64,000 bases of DNA from Notospermus geniculatus. Lineage: Eukaryota; Nemertea; Pilidiophora; Heteronemertea; Lineidae. The stretch covers positions 66,183-130,182 of the forward strand of contig NMRB01002054.1 of assembly GCA_002633025.1 (NCBI GenBank), in the 5' to 3' direction. The position numbers were made by a program, and so were the translations under genes. This document shows, piece after piece, positions 31,689-42,445 of this stretch; within the stretch, counting starts at the first letter, position 1, and every line of letters begins with the position of its first letter. The notes beneath the pieces are model-generated. The model did no database searches, had not been told where the DNA came from, and saw nothing but the letters and a program-made list of their open reading frames with translations.

Positions 31689-31970
31689 GGAGCCATAGTG
31701 TAGTGGTTTGGGCTCCGACAAGCGGTCAGAGGGTCCCGGGTTCGAATCCCACTGTGGCGTGAGACTTTGGGCAAGTCTCTTTGCCTCACTGGCCTCTCTC
31801 CACCCAGGTGTATAAATGGGTCTGAAATGCTCGGATTGTAGCGCTGAATGAGCAGCTCATCTGAGTTCTACTGAAAGGTTTCAGGATAGACTGGGGTTAA
31901 GTGTAAAGTCGGATGAGAACCGCTACCATTGTTGATATCATCAGACTATAAACCCTAACTTTAACTTTTT
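31689..31970 (+). mobile_element. SINE-B, full-length copy
   Basis: The head GGAGCCATAGTGTAGTGG has an A-box-like segment, and the B-box is GGGTTCGAATCCC. A highly conserved centre contains CACCCAGGTGTATAAATGGG, then GAATGAGCAGCTCATCTGAG and GAAAGGTTTCAGGATAGACT. It ends in ACTTTAACTTTTT. The central segment resembles domains shared by SINEs of many animals. Confidence 0.93.
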
Positions 31971-33140
31971 AACAATCCTGGGGTTGGCTGTGACTTGCAT
32001 GTATGATTACCAGATTACCAAAACACAATACGGTTTCATCCTATTGAATCCTTTGTACTTGGATCAAGATAATCTTCCCAGACTGATGTGGGCAGACGAA
32101 CAAATGCAGGAAATATCGAAGCCGTGAAAGACATGATAAGCCAGCGAATTAAATCATTGTAAAAACGAGGGCACGCCCCCAAAGCCAGGTCAAATGATCC
32201 CTAAGCCGATATACCCAATAGCATCAGGTATTATTCGTTGCCTAACAAGTCTTTGATGTGGCATATCATCGAATGTTGAAACCAAATAAAGCTATTGAAT
32301 GATACAGGGAGTCGGCCCTTTTCTCCGCAGACTTTCGACTTGGATATCAAACAGACAAGTTTGTGGCTTCTGCCGTTTGGTCGTGAGACAGAAGCAATAG
32401 TTTGTTGTCTTGGGATTCTTTCCTTTAGATAATGAAAAAAAAGTTGCCAAGGGACTGCTGTAATATCATACAAAGACGAAATATTCTATTCTTGTTCCCC
32501 AAGACCCTTTCAACGTGATATCATCCCTTCAAAGTGACACGGACCCTTTCACAACTTCTGAGGAAAGTGCTTCAGAAAAAAGGTAAAAGGTACAACAAGA
32601 AAGTTGGCAATTTGGTAAGAGAAATGACCTTTATGATCGGTCAAACAACTCTTTAGAGATGAAAAGGGAGTTTGTTGTTGACATCCTTGTCCCTCTGCTG
32701 GCTTTACCTATGTGCACTCATCTTGCAGTGATATCTCTTTTAAGAACACCTGCCAATCAGTCCACTGGCTGGGAAATAAGACATGTTTAAAATGTCATCG
32801 ATCAATCAGGGAGACAGTCCATGTACTTGGCGACAAGACCCTCCATACAACGTCACATTATCCTCAAAATAAACAGCAATCGGGGAAGAAGCCAATGTTT
32901 CACGACAAGGCAAAGTTTGCTCACGACGGAAACTCATGAGAGAATTGAGGAGAAAATACCAAATGGCACCTGTCACTTATTCCTTGATCTTGACTATACC
33001 AAGGGTTGTGACATCACTCTGCCCTCCAACTACGCTCATATTGGCGTAGTCTTCTGACGTAGCCAATACACGTGGAGTTCCAGGATGTTGTTCGTCCAAT
33101 TCCAACAGAAAGCTTCAGTTGAAGGTTTCCTATTGAAGCT
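31971..33140. other. intronic sequence, nothing recognised
   Basis: No element ends, SINEs or exons with splice context. Confidence 0.35.
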
Positions 33141-33210
33141 GGAGGCAGCAGTGGTGTAGTGGAAACATCACTACCTGTCACCACTGAGGATCTGGGTTCA
33201 AATCCTATCA
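33141..33210 (+). repeat. SINE-D tRNA-like head
   Basis: GGAGGCAGCAGTGGTGTAGT-GGAAACATCACTACC...CTGGGTTCAAATCC, with A-box-like TGGTGTAGTGG and B-box GGTTCAAATCC. Same family as 9395-9512 (minus). It abuts the SINE-A copy at 33222. Confidence 0.6.
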
Positions 33211-33221
33211 AATCTGATTGA

Positions 33222-33577
33222 GGAGCCTTGATAGCCTGGTGGTTATCACATCTGCAATCGGCAGGTACTGGGTTCGAATCCCGCCCGGACCATATGGGAC
33301 TTAATTAATAGACGATTCTCGAATTCGCAGATCTGTCGTGGGGTTCTCTCCGTCACGTCATTCAGTTTCCGACCGAGGTTGTGTTTGCGATTTCCGTCGA
33401 AGTACACAGATCTTTCTTGTTTACGTCAATTTGCGATTTGTCTATCATCCCTGGGTCTTTGCAAGGGCAAGTAAAAGACCCCATCCAAGTGAGGAACATG
33501 AGTAGCTTGAGATGGCCTCTTCTGTACTTACCAGGGCCAATAATGCTATGGCTTCAGCCCTGACGGAAAAATCAAAT
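33222..33577 (+). mobile_element. SINE-A copy interrupted by an M1 MITE
   Basis: The tRNA head GGAGCCTTGATAGCCTGGTGG and B-box GGGTTCGAATCC run to ACTTAATTA (33305). The M1 element follows (33308-33445), and the SINE resumes at CATCCCTGG. A stretch between CCTGG and TTTGCAAGGGCAAG has been lost. The MITE therefore inserted after the SINE. Confidence 0.92.
33308..33445. mobile_element. M1 fold-back MITE, copy 4, internally deleted, inside SINE-A
   Basis: ATAGACGATTCTCGAATTCG...GATCTG at the left and CAGATC...GACGTCAATT-like then GATTTGTCTAT at the right match the outer parts of M1 copy 2, but part of one arm is missing (138 bp versus 247). Confidence 0.88.
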
Positions 33578-34135
33578 GCACCATACATCATCTGATAATC
33601 TTTGAAGCTGTGTCCATTTAAAAACGACCACCAACATCAGATCAGTGCATTTCTCTACAGCCAACTGAACTGACGAAATCATGTTTGTACGACTCAAGGG
33701 TTCATCCAAGCCGTACAACCGTATCAAATTCTGAAAGTCCTCGTTCGTCCCCTGGGTGTCCGTTATAGGCTGAAGCCAGCTTTTCATTTCAACGACTCGA
33801 ACAGAACCCGACCTCAGTGACTCATTTTGCTAAAAGCTACTTAAGTATGAACATCACCAATATGACATAGTATTTTATCATATTGCTAACATTAAAATGT
33901 CACCAATCCCTTGATGACCATCAAGTGTGAGGTATCCAGATAACTCATACGGGTATCTTTGATCTCGCCCAAGAGGGTAATTCTCTGACCTTGATTCTTA
34001 CGGGAGGGTCAGCCTTGTGGGGTTCTTTGAGGGATGCGTATCAACAGAATCTAGTTACCCACGATAGTTTGGACCTTTGTGGCACTCGGCTTAAGGGTTT
34101 CTTTCATCTTGAGCTGATGGAGGGAGGCTGGTCGA
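33578..34135. other. intronic sequence, nothing recognised
   Basis: One short minus-strand frame (33572-33787) looks protein-like but has no recognised family and no clear splice sites. Confidence 0.3.
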
Positions 34136-34434
34136 GGAGCCACAGTGGTGTAGTGGTTCGGGCCTCCGACTAGCGGTCAGAGGATCCCGGGTTCGAATCC
34201 TGCTGCTGGCATGAGACTTTCGGCAAGTCTCTTTGCCTCACTGGCCTCTCTCCACCCAGGTGTATAAATGGGTACCGGTCGGAAATGCTCAGATTGTAGC
34301 GCTGAATGAGCAGCTCATCTGAGTTCTACTGAAAGGTTTCAGGACAGACTGGGGTTAAAGTGTAAAGTCGGATGAGAACCTCTACCGTTGTTGATATCAG
34401 ACTATAAACCCAAACTTTAAACTTTAAACTTTTT
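34136..34434 (+). mobile_element. SINE-B, full-length copy
   Basis: GGAGCCACAGTGGTGTAGTGG head, B-box GGGTTCGAATCC, centre CACCCAGGTGTATAAATGGG followed by TACCGGTCGGAAATGC, and AAACTTTAAACTTTT end. Closest to a consensus among the five copies. Confidence 0.95.
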
Positions 34435-34505
34435 TGGTCAGGAGGACGTACCACTGGCCATCTGGCGGACGGCACACTGTTGAAGAGAGAACTTTCGTAC
34501 TGTGA

Positions 34506-34667
34506 GGAGCCTTGCTAGCCAAGTTGTTATCATATCCGCTTAGCGAGCGACAGGTCCTGGGTTCAAATCCACGGGCCATATGGGATCTCTCCCTGGCTCT
34601 TCAGTTCATAGCATGGGGGGGGGGGGGGCCAGTAGCCTAGGCCGTCGTGCCTTGTATTAAAGTACAG
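34506..34667 (+). mobile_element. SINE-A, 3'-truncated, with a 14-G run
   Basis: GGAGCCTTGCTAGCCAAGTTG head and B-box GGGTTCAAATCC, then GGCTCTTCAGTTCATAGCAT and an uninterrupted run of 14 G (34615-34628) replacing GGGACAG. The copy ends soon after CCTTGTA. Confidence 0.85.
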
Positions 34668-36306
34668 TGCAACCTGCTGAAAGTGAGATCCAAGACACGA
34701 TGAGAACATTGGCCGAAACAGAAATTGCTTACAAGGAAGACGACCACCTTTAAAGTGCAGTACAACCTGCTGAACGTGGAGAGGAAGGAGCCCAGCCGGA
34801 TCATTATAGAACGCCCGTCATCATCCCAGATGACAGGTCATCATATTACCTTAATCGGACCATCCTCCTAACGACGCACACTTGGTCACGTCTCAAGAAG
34901 TTCGGATGGCACTTATGGCAGACTATGTCAAGATTATGGTAAGTAGCGCAGCGCTGGACAGACGTTCCATGGAAATCGTAACAAGCTCCAATCTCAGCAG
35001 ATCACTTGAAATCATGTCTGACGTCTAGTGAAAAATTCAGTACAACCATTATAGAGGCTTTGCATATGACGTCACAAGCCGCCATGCTGGAGGACACATG
35101 TTGCAGAGGCGCAGCGAAATGAGCCGTCCATGCCCCAATAACGTTACGTCAAACAATGGCGTGGTGCACTTCACACAAGTCACGTCACGGTCGGCTCACA
35201 CCTCTGCGCTGTGTGTACTTCAGATATAGAAAAAGTCTCTTCCGGTTTCACCTCTGCGGTTCCTTGGGAGTGCTTTTGTGCATCCGAGGTCCCATACCGC
35301 CCAGGTCGTGCAACCCAGGTGGGGTATGGGCAAGGGACGGTCCTTGTCTTGTCGCTTGCTGTTACTATGCACGCAGTTGTTGCACTTCTGCCACCCTGAC
35401 AGAGTCTTCACGTCCTGCAGCATCTGGCCTTGGCGACCGATGGCCTACTGCCAGTTCCTGAACACAGAGCGAGAGATGGCACTTGATGGTCATGATCCTT
35501 CAAATGAAATGAAAAGCTTTCCAACCATCTGAAACCCAATTTCCCTTTCCTGATCTCCAACATGGATGGGTTAAGACCATCAAATTACCCCTACCTCCTT
35601 TTTTTCTCCATTTCCTTGCCATGACAATAGAGAGGTTTTATAATGGAAGCTGGGATGAAAAAGCCCTCCACATATCTGATACCTCTGATTAATCAGAGAA
35701 GTAAAGACACCCAGGAAGTCTGAAGACAATAGGATAGCATTCGATAAACAATCTGATCTCGCTCCACCATGTTCACGGTTCCATAGACGGATTCACAGTT
35801 CTATTGGTGGAACGATGAACAAAAACACGACCTTTTCCAAAAGACTGATTGTCGCTTAGACACCAACGCTATCATGTCTGAAAGAAAGAGTTCCAGAGCT
35901 GCTTTGGTGGTGTTGGAGCAATCTGGGATATTGTCAACTGAATTCTTTTTTTCTAAGCCCCTGATTCCACAGGACATTCACTCACAAGAATATACCGAAA
36001 CGAATATTAACTTGGGGTCACTATTAACTAATGTCACGACGTGGTGCTGCGAACGATGTGCCCGAAGTTTCTTTTTTAACATGAGTTCCATTTATTCCTG
36101 GCGTGAAAATAACCCATTTCATTGTGTTCGTTGCCCGACAGTAAACCTTCCATCATCCTGTAGCAGATGAAAATTTCTTTAATCTCCTTGCTTTTTTGCC
36201 TTAAAATGAAAAGATAGGTTGGCGATAAAGGCAATGTTTTTGTCTCATTTATTCCCGTAGAAAAATGTACAGCTAAGATTTTCACGACGAGATGTCAACA
36301 CTTTAA
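34668..36306. other. intronic sequence, little recognised
   Basis: TACAGTGCAACCTGCTGAAAG at 34673 and GCAGTACAACCTGCTGAACG at about 34751 are two copies of a short motif, possibly pogo-like ends. 35150-35470 is GC-rich with overlapping open frames in several frames, none recognised. Confidence 0.35.
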
Positions 36307-36456
36307 AGCCGCACAGCATGCACTCTCGCGCAGCCAGCCGTTTCGTTCCGCAGTACTGCTACACGGATCCCCAGATTCGAAACAGCGGCTGGGTGACCGA
36401 GACTATGCTCTAGAGGGTTCGCCGATTATGACCCATCTGTCTATACTGTGTGGCTT
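36307..36456. mobile_element. TTAA-flanked MITE, 150 bp
   Basis: The left end AGCCGCACAG and right end CTGTGTGGCT are inverted repeats. TTAA at 36303-36306 and 36457-36460. The ends match the larger TTAA elements (AGCCRCACTGT). Confidence 0.87.
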
Positions 36457-36460
36457 TAAG

Positions 36461-37392
36461 GACGCCAATGTAGTGACATCGCTTGCAATGCCGACCTGTC
36501 TGGATAAACCATCACGCGGGTTCCTCATTGAGTCAGAAAGAAGGAGATGAATCTGTGGAAAGGGCTCAACTTTGGTTGATATATCAAACCAGGAGACTAG
36601 CCCACAAGCACCACAGCGGGTCAGAGACCAGCATGACAACCCCAGCCATGACACGTGCACCTTTAAACATCCTAGTAAGTAGAGACTGCACACTATTTCA
36701 TAGAATAAGATTGATAGCAACCTAAACTGATTAAATTGAAAATGTGGGGTAAGATTCGATTAACTCAAATTGACTTAGCCATCGTTAACCTTGAGTAATC
36801 TTCAACGTCATTGTGAAGGATTCAAGTAATTATCAATGGCGCCTAAGTCTGGAATGAAATCGCAAAGTGATATACATTGTATGTGACGGGAAAGGTTGCT
36901 TCCGCTATGGTCCTGCCAGGGCCCAAGTAGGAAAGTACTGCCCTTACAGAAGTCGAATTATTCTCATAACAAATATATCATCAAAGAGACAAACTGAGAC
37001 GACGTTTGGGAAAATCACAGCACGGATTAGATGACAAAAATAGACGAGTAATCCTCTCAACCATATATCTAAAAGAATAAGATGGAATTATTAGATTACA
37101 AAAAAAACCTATCACCATCCATCATTCAGAAATGGAAACATTTTTTATAACCCGAAGGTATATAAGGAGAACGCACACACTACATCCATCATCTCATGTT
37201 TCATAGTCAGACACAGCCCTAATTAAGAGATTTAATGTAACTAAAGACGGCACATCCTGTGTTTTTTCTCCGTGAAGCGTGTCATATTGAAAAACATCGA
37301 CATGTCCTTGAAATAAATGAAGATACAGGAGATAATATGCGTTCAACATGAAATATTTTGTTTGAGGACAGCCGCCACCATCACGAGGCTTA
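36461..37392. other. intronic sequence, nothing recognised
   Basis: No element ends or supported exons. Confidence 0.35.
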
Positions 37393-37666
37393 GGAGCCCT
37401 GATATCTGAGTGGTTATCACGTCCGCTCAGCAAGCCACAGGTCCCAGGTTTGAATCCCAGGTGATATGGGATTTCATTCCCAGCTCTTCACGTCCGTCGC
37501 ATGGGACAGTAAGCTGTGGTGCCTTGTACCTTGTGCCTTTGCAAGGGCAAGTAAAAGACCCCATCCAAGTGAGGAACATGAGTAGCTTGAGATGGCCTCT
37601 TCCGTACTCACCAGGGCCAATAATGCTATGGCTTCAGCCCCGACAGAAAATTCAAATACCATACAA
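37393..37666 (+). mobile_element. SINE-A, full-length copy
   Basis: GGAGCCCTGATATCTGAGTGG head, B-box GGTTTGAATCCC, complete body and tail ending AATTCAAATACCATACAATACA. A short frame on the minus strand is simply the SINE read backward. Confidence 0.94.
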
Positions 37667-39079
37667 TACAATCACTAGGCTTACGTATTTCAATCACAGA
37701 ACAGGTGAGTCTACCATGGACAGGAATAGACCACGATGCCCTTTGTACGACTAGAGCCATTAACTCCCAGACATGAGCTACTAGGGGTCTCAAAGTAGCA
37801 GGCAGCAGGTGGCTAATAATCCCTTACAACTTCTCTAGGAGCCTGATTTAATGGGATTTCATCGTATATGTATCAGGAAGTAATATTGTGGACCCTCCTG
37901 CTGGGCAGGAATCACCCATTACTCCAAAAATGTTTGAGAGTGCACCATGATGCCCATTGCAGGGACTAAAAGCATTAACTGCCAAGCGGGGACTATCACC
38001 AAGTACATTAACTACCAAGCGGGGACTATCACCAAATGCATTACACTCATCGAAGGCTGCAATAACAGAATATCGCAAACAAAACGTCATGCTTGAAAGC
38101 TTTTAGTACAAGTGTTGTCACCCTTGTTCACAGGGACAATATCGTTTACTTCACGATAAGACATTCTATTTTCCCTAAAGGTCTATTAAGAATGTGAGTC
38201 AACTGAGGTGATTTCTCCAATGAATACTAACACCATTTGTAGCCAGGCAGTCATTGATCGTCTGACAGTATCGTAACACAGGATCGGGGAGTATGGCGTA
38301 ACAGTAATCGCCGGCAGATCGAGTGGAGTACGATGTAGTAAACACGACCTGACTGGAGCCAACACAAGGGACCAAAGAGCTGTGCGTTCTTGTACAAAAC
38401 AGTAGTTCCCAAAAGACAGCAAGTAATGGCAGACAATGAAGAGTTCACCGACTGGCCATACCAGGCTGATTTCGCCAGGGCTGCCATTTCCAACTTTAAG
38501 AAGTCATCAAAGTCTCCCAATACCCCAAGTTTGATCAAAATATCTCTTCAGGATTAGTAGCTAGGCCCAAAACATTTGGCATGGCAGCCATCTTGGAATC
38601 CAATACGGTGGACATGTGGCGTCATTTCCGATGGCACCATTCGATTCGGCATCCCTGAAAATGTGGGTATAGGTCTTGGAATTATCCTTCTGTCTGTCTT
38701 AGAATTCGAGATATGTGGGAAAGGTTCCAAAATGGCAGCCATAAGATGGCAATTCTCAGCCAGTGTTCCATTCTGATGATTCTGATGACAATCTTAAAAA
38801 TTTATGCCATACAGCAAATATTTCATCACATTACCACACAAAACATACCCCCCAGGGACCTGTAAACTAACTGTACCACGTGCCACCCCTTTTGGGACAG
38901 ATTAATAACCCAACCCCCAAGACACATCTGATATTTTAGCATCGATATGCTAGGCTAATTACGCAGGAGTCAACTCCAGCCCAGGGGGCCGATAATCATT
39001 TTCAACATCCTCATACAACTGACAACATAATCATCATGGATATTATCTAGGTGATGGCATTCTGATATTAACCAAACAC
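37667..39079. other. intronic sequence with a small duplication
   Basis: CATTAACTGCCAAGCGGGGACTATCACCAA-type units occur twice at about 37973 and 38006 (33-bp tandem duplication). GGCAGCCATCTTGGA-like words at 38583 and 38730. No exon seen. Confidence 0.4.
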
Positions 39080-39262
39080 ATGTGGTCAATCAACAATTTG
39101 GCACAAAGTTCGACTAACTTCACAAGCAAGGAACTGATCACCAAAATGAAATCAGTAGTTATTGCTAATGGAGAAGCTCGTCCCCCTGGGTTCAACACAA
39201 AGTTTTATGAACTACGATCACCACCCTCTGGGAATGTCAAGGTAATTGGAATCGCACTGTAA
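39080..39262 (+). other. protein-like open frame, unrecognised
   Basis: A 60-codon frame whose residues (for example TSKELITKMKSVVIANGEAR, then PPGFNTKFYELRSPPSGNVK) look more like real protein than the surrounding frames. GTAATT follows GTCAAG at 39239 and could be a weak donor. No family recognised and no strong acceptor. Could be a fossil coding fragment of a transposon, or chance. Confidence 0.2.
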
Positions 39263-40404
39263 CTCATTTTGATCTTTACCCACAGGTACCGTGGAAGGAA
39301 CAGGCCAATATGTTTCGGCACTTTACTTAATGTCTCCCAGAAGATTACAGAGTGGCATGAAGATTCCAGGGAATGGCTTTTCTTGATTTTCTAACTCACT
39401 GACCCCTTGAGGCAGTTTTATGGCCATTAAATATGGAAGCACTTTGGCAGAAAACTGGTCCATTGCCTTACAGCTGAAGATCTTTAACACTAACAACCCC
39501 AACCTTCCAGAATGAGCATCCCAGGTCAACAGCACTCATGGCCGCCTTGCCTTGTATGTTATCAGATGTGGGGGAGGGGAGGGGCAGGGGGTAGGCCTAC
39601 TCCTCAAACTGGAATTTATCAAAATAGCTGTCATTTGGGAATAATGAAAGGGGACTCTCCAACTTGTGTCAAAAGTGCCATTTGACCCCTGAAATGAATA
39701 ACCCAGCAAAAGTGACATGGTAGCCATCACCTTGATGAAGACCTGAACAAAAGCTGTCCTCCTCTGGGAAAGGAACAACTGTCACAGGTCATATAGTTAC
39801 TTGCATGCCATCCCTTGAGCAGCTCGGGTGTCCGTGACAACCCATAATAACATTGGTGTCTTATCTGTTCACATGGACATCGCAGGCAAGAAATATGAAC
39901 CGGACAATTCCCAACCTCTCCTGACACTTGAGATATAGACAAATGACCCACAGAAACACTAATAGATAGAATTGTCCTGTTGGGAAGTATGAAGGGTGCA
40001 CGCCATGGCATATCAAAAGAAGGACAGCAGGATGCACCTTACCAGTAGAAAGCATCTGCCCGATATTGTTGTAATCAACAGCAATGTCCACCACATTGCT
40101 AACACGCCATAAAAAATAGAAGTGCAGAGCAAGCACTACCATCAAGCAACCCAACAGCTGAAGTACAAGGCTAACAACTTTTAGGTCCTCACATCATTGG
40201 TGACAATGTACCTCTCTTCTTATCAGCCAATAAAAGCCTTCAAGTGTGATGTCAACACGACCGAGAGTGGTGTAGCCAAAGTTACAACTCAACGTTGCGG
40301 TCAGATGATCAAAACCAATCCCAGTGGAGGAGGTTGGAGTATTTCTGGCTGAGTGAAGTGGTGGAGAATTGTGAGAACATGTCAAGATGAATTACTAGCA
40401 GCTG
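39263..40404. other. intronic sequence, possibly decayed coding DNA
   Basis: Minus-strand frames at 39323-39535 and 39727-40011 (the latter Cys-rich, CPVHISCLRCPCEQI) read like broken protein but shift frame and match nothing I know. It may be the remnant of a transposon gene. Confidence 0.25.
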
Positions 40405-40585
40405 AAACCACTAGTGTTTGGTCTGTTTTGATGACATTCAGTTCCAGTAAAGAACCACGGATTTTTTCCTTATTGGTTCCAAGGGAAAGCAGTGCTGATT
40501 CAATACCAAGCCAATACCTCCCACACCAGGGTGAAAGTGGTCCAGTGCCCCAGGCCACTAACCGGCAACAAACCAAACTAGAGTT
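40405..40585. repeat. direct repeat, first copy (second at 42259-42445)
   Basis: TAGTGTTTGGTCTGTTTTGATG, CATTCAGTTCCAG, TTTTTTCCTTATTGGTTCCA and CAACAAACCAAA occur in the same order in both copies. On the minus strand both read NKEK or HKEK, then LLELxxIxxDQTLxxS, so the family may once have been coding. Confidence 0.72.
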
Positions 40586-40797
40586 GTCAGTTGAGTCTGC
40601 ATGCAGACTCTGGAGTCTCCGCCACGCGTCGCATGTCACACTATAGGCCTAAGACCTGCACGGCCAATTTTGACCCGCAATACCACATGAAAGAACGAAT
40701 GTGAGGTTTTACTGATGAAAGTGACGTAAACTGAACCGGGAACTGTTTATTTGATGTATTTTAATCCACTCTGCTTCGCGCAATTTGACTTCCAAAA

Positions 40798-40850
40798 GTG
40801 TCCGAGAATAGGGCACATTTTTCAGTGACGGCGGTCCTATTCTCGGACAC
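40798..40850. repeat. hairpin with perfect 15-bp stem
   Basis: GTGTCCGAGAATAGG and CCTATTCTCGGACAC separated by 23 nt. A very short inverted-repeat element or structural motif. Confidence 0.92.
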
Positions 40851-41129
40851 CATCCCCATCCCGCCATGTCCTCGGACAGTTGCTTTTTGCGACCAAAATG
40901 TCCAAAGGAATTACAGTTTCGTTAGGGCCTACCCAAAAACAGAATGCCGATCGGGAAATGGGGGGTATGGGCCGAGGACATGGAGGATATAGGCCTAAGC
41001 CGAGTTGGATGTACAACGTTCGTCATGTTCGTCAGCATGTCGTCCATGTCGTCAGGCTGGGATCATACGGCAGTCGTGGCGCAAAACATTGTCGTAAACA
41101 TCAGCATGGTTAAACAAGCACAGCATTGA

Positions 41130-41487
41130 ACGTCCCCCGTCGCCCCGGGTGCAAGTCCGACGGGCATGTATTTTGAAGATTCCGTTCAGTATTAATGGCA
41201 CAATCACAGTTTATGTGATTTGGCTTTTTGGCCCCCTGGTGGCAAAGTGGAAAATCAGATTTGGTCGATTCTTTAACGCGACACACCGTTGGCCCATGAT
41301 ACATGCCTCCACCAAATATCAACCCAAAATTTTCAGTCGTTCCAAAGTTACAGAGCGGAAGGGAACTTATGTGGTTTTTACAAAGCGCCCCCTACAGGGC
41401 TGGAAAATGAATGTAATTGAAAACCCGCAGAGTATATTATGTACCCTTGCTAGATGAGCCTACCATAAAAAATTTGTGAAATTCCGT
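41130..41487 (+). mobile_element. Helentron-like interior fragment with CTCF-like sites
   Basis: Same style as the interiors of 19150-20370 and 60631-61243: GGCCCCCTGGTGGCAAAG (41230-41247), CACCAAATATCAACCC, and AAAGCGCCCCCTACAGGG. Neither end is visible; it runs into the gap at 41488. Confidence 0.45.
41231..41243. promoter_or_regulatory. CTCF-like motif GCCCCCTGGTGGC
   Basis: Matches the core of the animal CTCF motif (reverse complement of GCCACCAGGGGGC). A second CTCF-like GCGCCCCCTACAGG is at about 41385. Motif match only. Confidence 0.45.
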
Positions 41488-41978
41488 NNNNNNNNNNNNN
41501 NNNNNNNNNNNNNNNNNNNNNNNNNNNNNNNNNNNNNNNNNNNNNNNNNNNNNNNNNNNNNNNNNNNNNNNNNNNNNNNNNNNNNNNNNNNNNNNNNNNN
41601 NNNNNNNNNNNNNNNNNNNNNNNNNNNNNNNNNNNNNNNNNNNNNNNNNNNNNNNNNNNNNNNNNNNNNNNNNNNNNNNNNNNNNNNNNNNNNNNNNNNN
41701 NNNNNNNNNNNNNNNNNNNNNNNNNNNNNNNNNNNNNNNNNNNNNNNNNNNNNNNNNNNNNNNNNNNNNNNNNNNNNNNNNNNNNNNNNNNNNNNNNNNN
41801 NNNNNNNNNNNNNNNNNNNNNNNNNNNNNNNNNNNNNNNNNNNNNNNNNNNNNNNNNNNNNNNNNNNNNNNNNNNNNNNNNNNNNNNNNNNNNNNNNNNN
41901 NNNNNNNNNNNNNNNNNNNNNNNNNNNNNNNNNNNNNNNNNNNNNNNNNNNNNNNNNNNNNNNNNNNNNNNNNNNNNN
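41488..41978. other. assembly gap (491 N)
   Basis: Run of N. Confidence 1.
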
Positions 41979-42258
41979 AACATCAGCATGGATAAATTAA
42001 ACAACATACACCCGACGTGGAAATGAAAGAATACTAGTAGTCACAAATCCTGACACCAAAATATTTTATTGAAAGACAGTTTCGTCCAAACTTCGTGTTA
42101 TATGCTGATAAAATTGCGACACTGCAAGGAGCCCGTGAAGCACTGCAGAATGCACACGCGCATAGGCACGTAAGCCTCCTGGTACGAGGTTGGTTTGCCG
42201 AGAAAGTTTCCTAGCTAACACAAGAGTCTCCGCTCGGCCACTACGTGGCGTGGCGGAG

Positions 42259-42445
42259 ACTAATGATCAGTGTTTGGTCTATTTCAATGGCAATCAGTTC
42301 CAGCAAGGGCCACGGTAGTTTTTCCTTATGTACTGGTTCCAAGGGACAAATATGCTGGTTCAGAGTTTGACGTAAAGGCAATACTTCCACAACCAGAGCG
42401 TACGTGGTGCAGTGACCCGGGTCACTGATTGACGACAAACCAAAA
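42259..42445. repeat. direct repeat, second copy
   Basis: See 40405-40585. CAGTGTTTGGTCTATTTCAATG, AATCAGTTCCAG, TTTTTCCTTATGTACTGGTTCC and GACAAACCAAAATG are shared blocks. Confidence 0.72.

Larger units (their letters stand above)
40614..42261. mobile_element. element with AGTCTCCGCCACG inverted ends, contains a gap
   Basis: AGTCTCCGCCACGCGTCGC at 40614 and GTGGCGTGGCGGAGACT ending at 42261 are inverted. It lies between the two direct repeats. The interior holds the hairpin 40798-40850, a Helentron-like fragment and a 491-N gap. Boundaries are plausible but there is no clear target duplication. Confidence 0.5.

Noticed and set aside
35150-35470. CpG-rich promoter or nested gene
   Set aside because: GC-rich with several overlapping frames, but no recognisable protein, no clear promoter elements, and no splice context.
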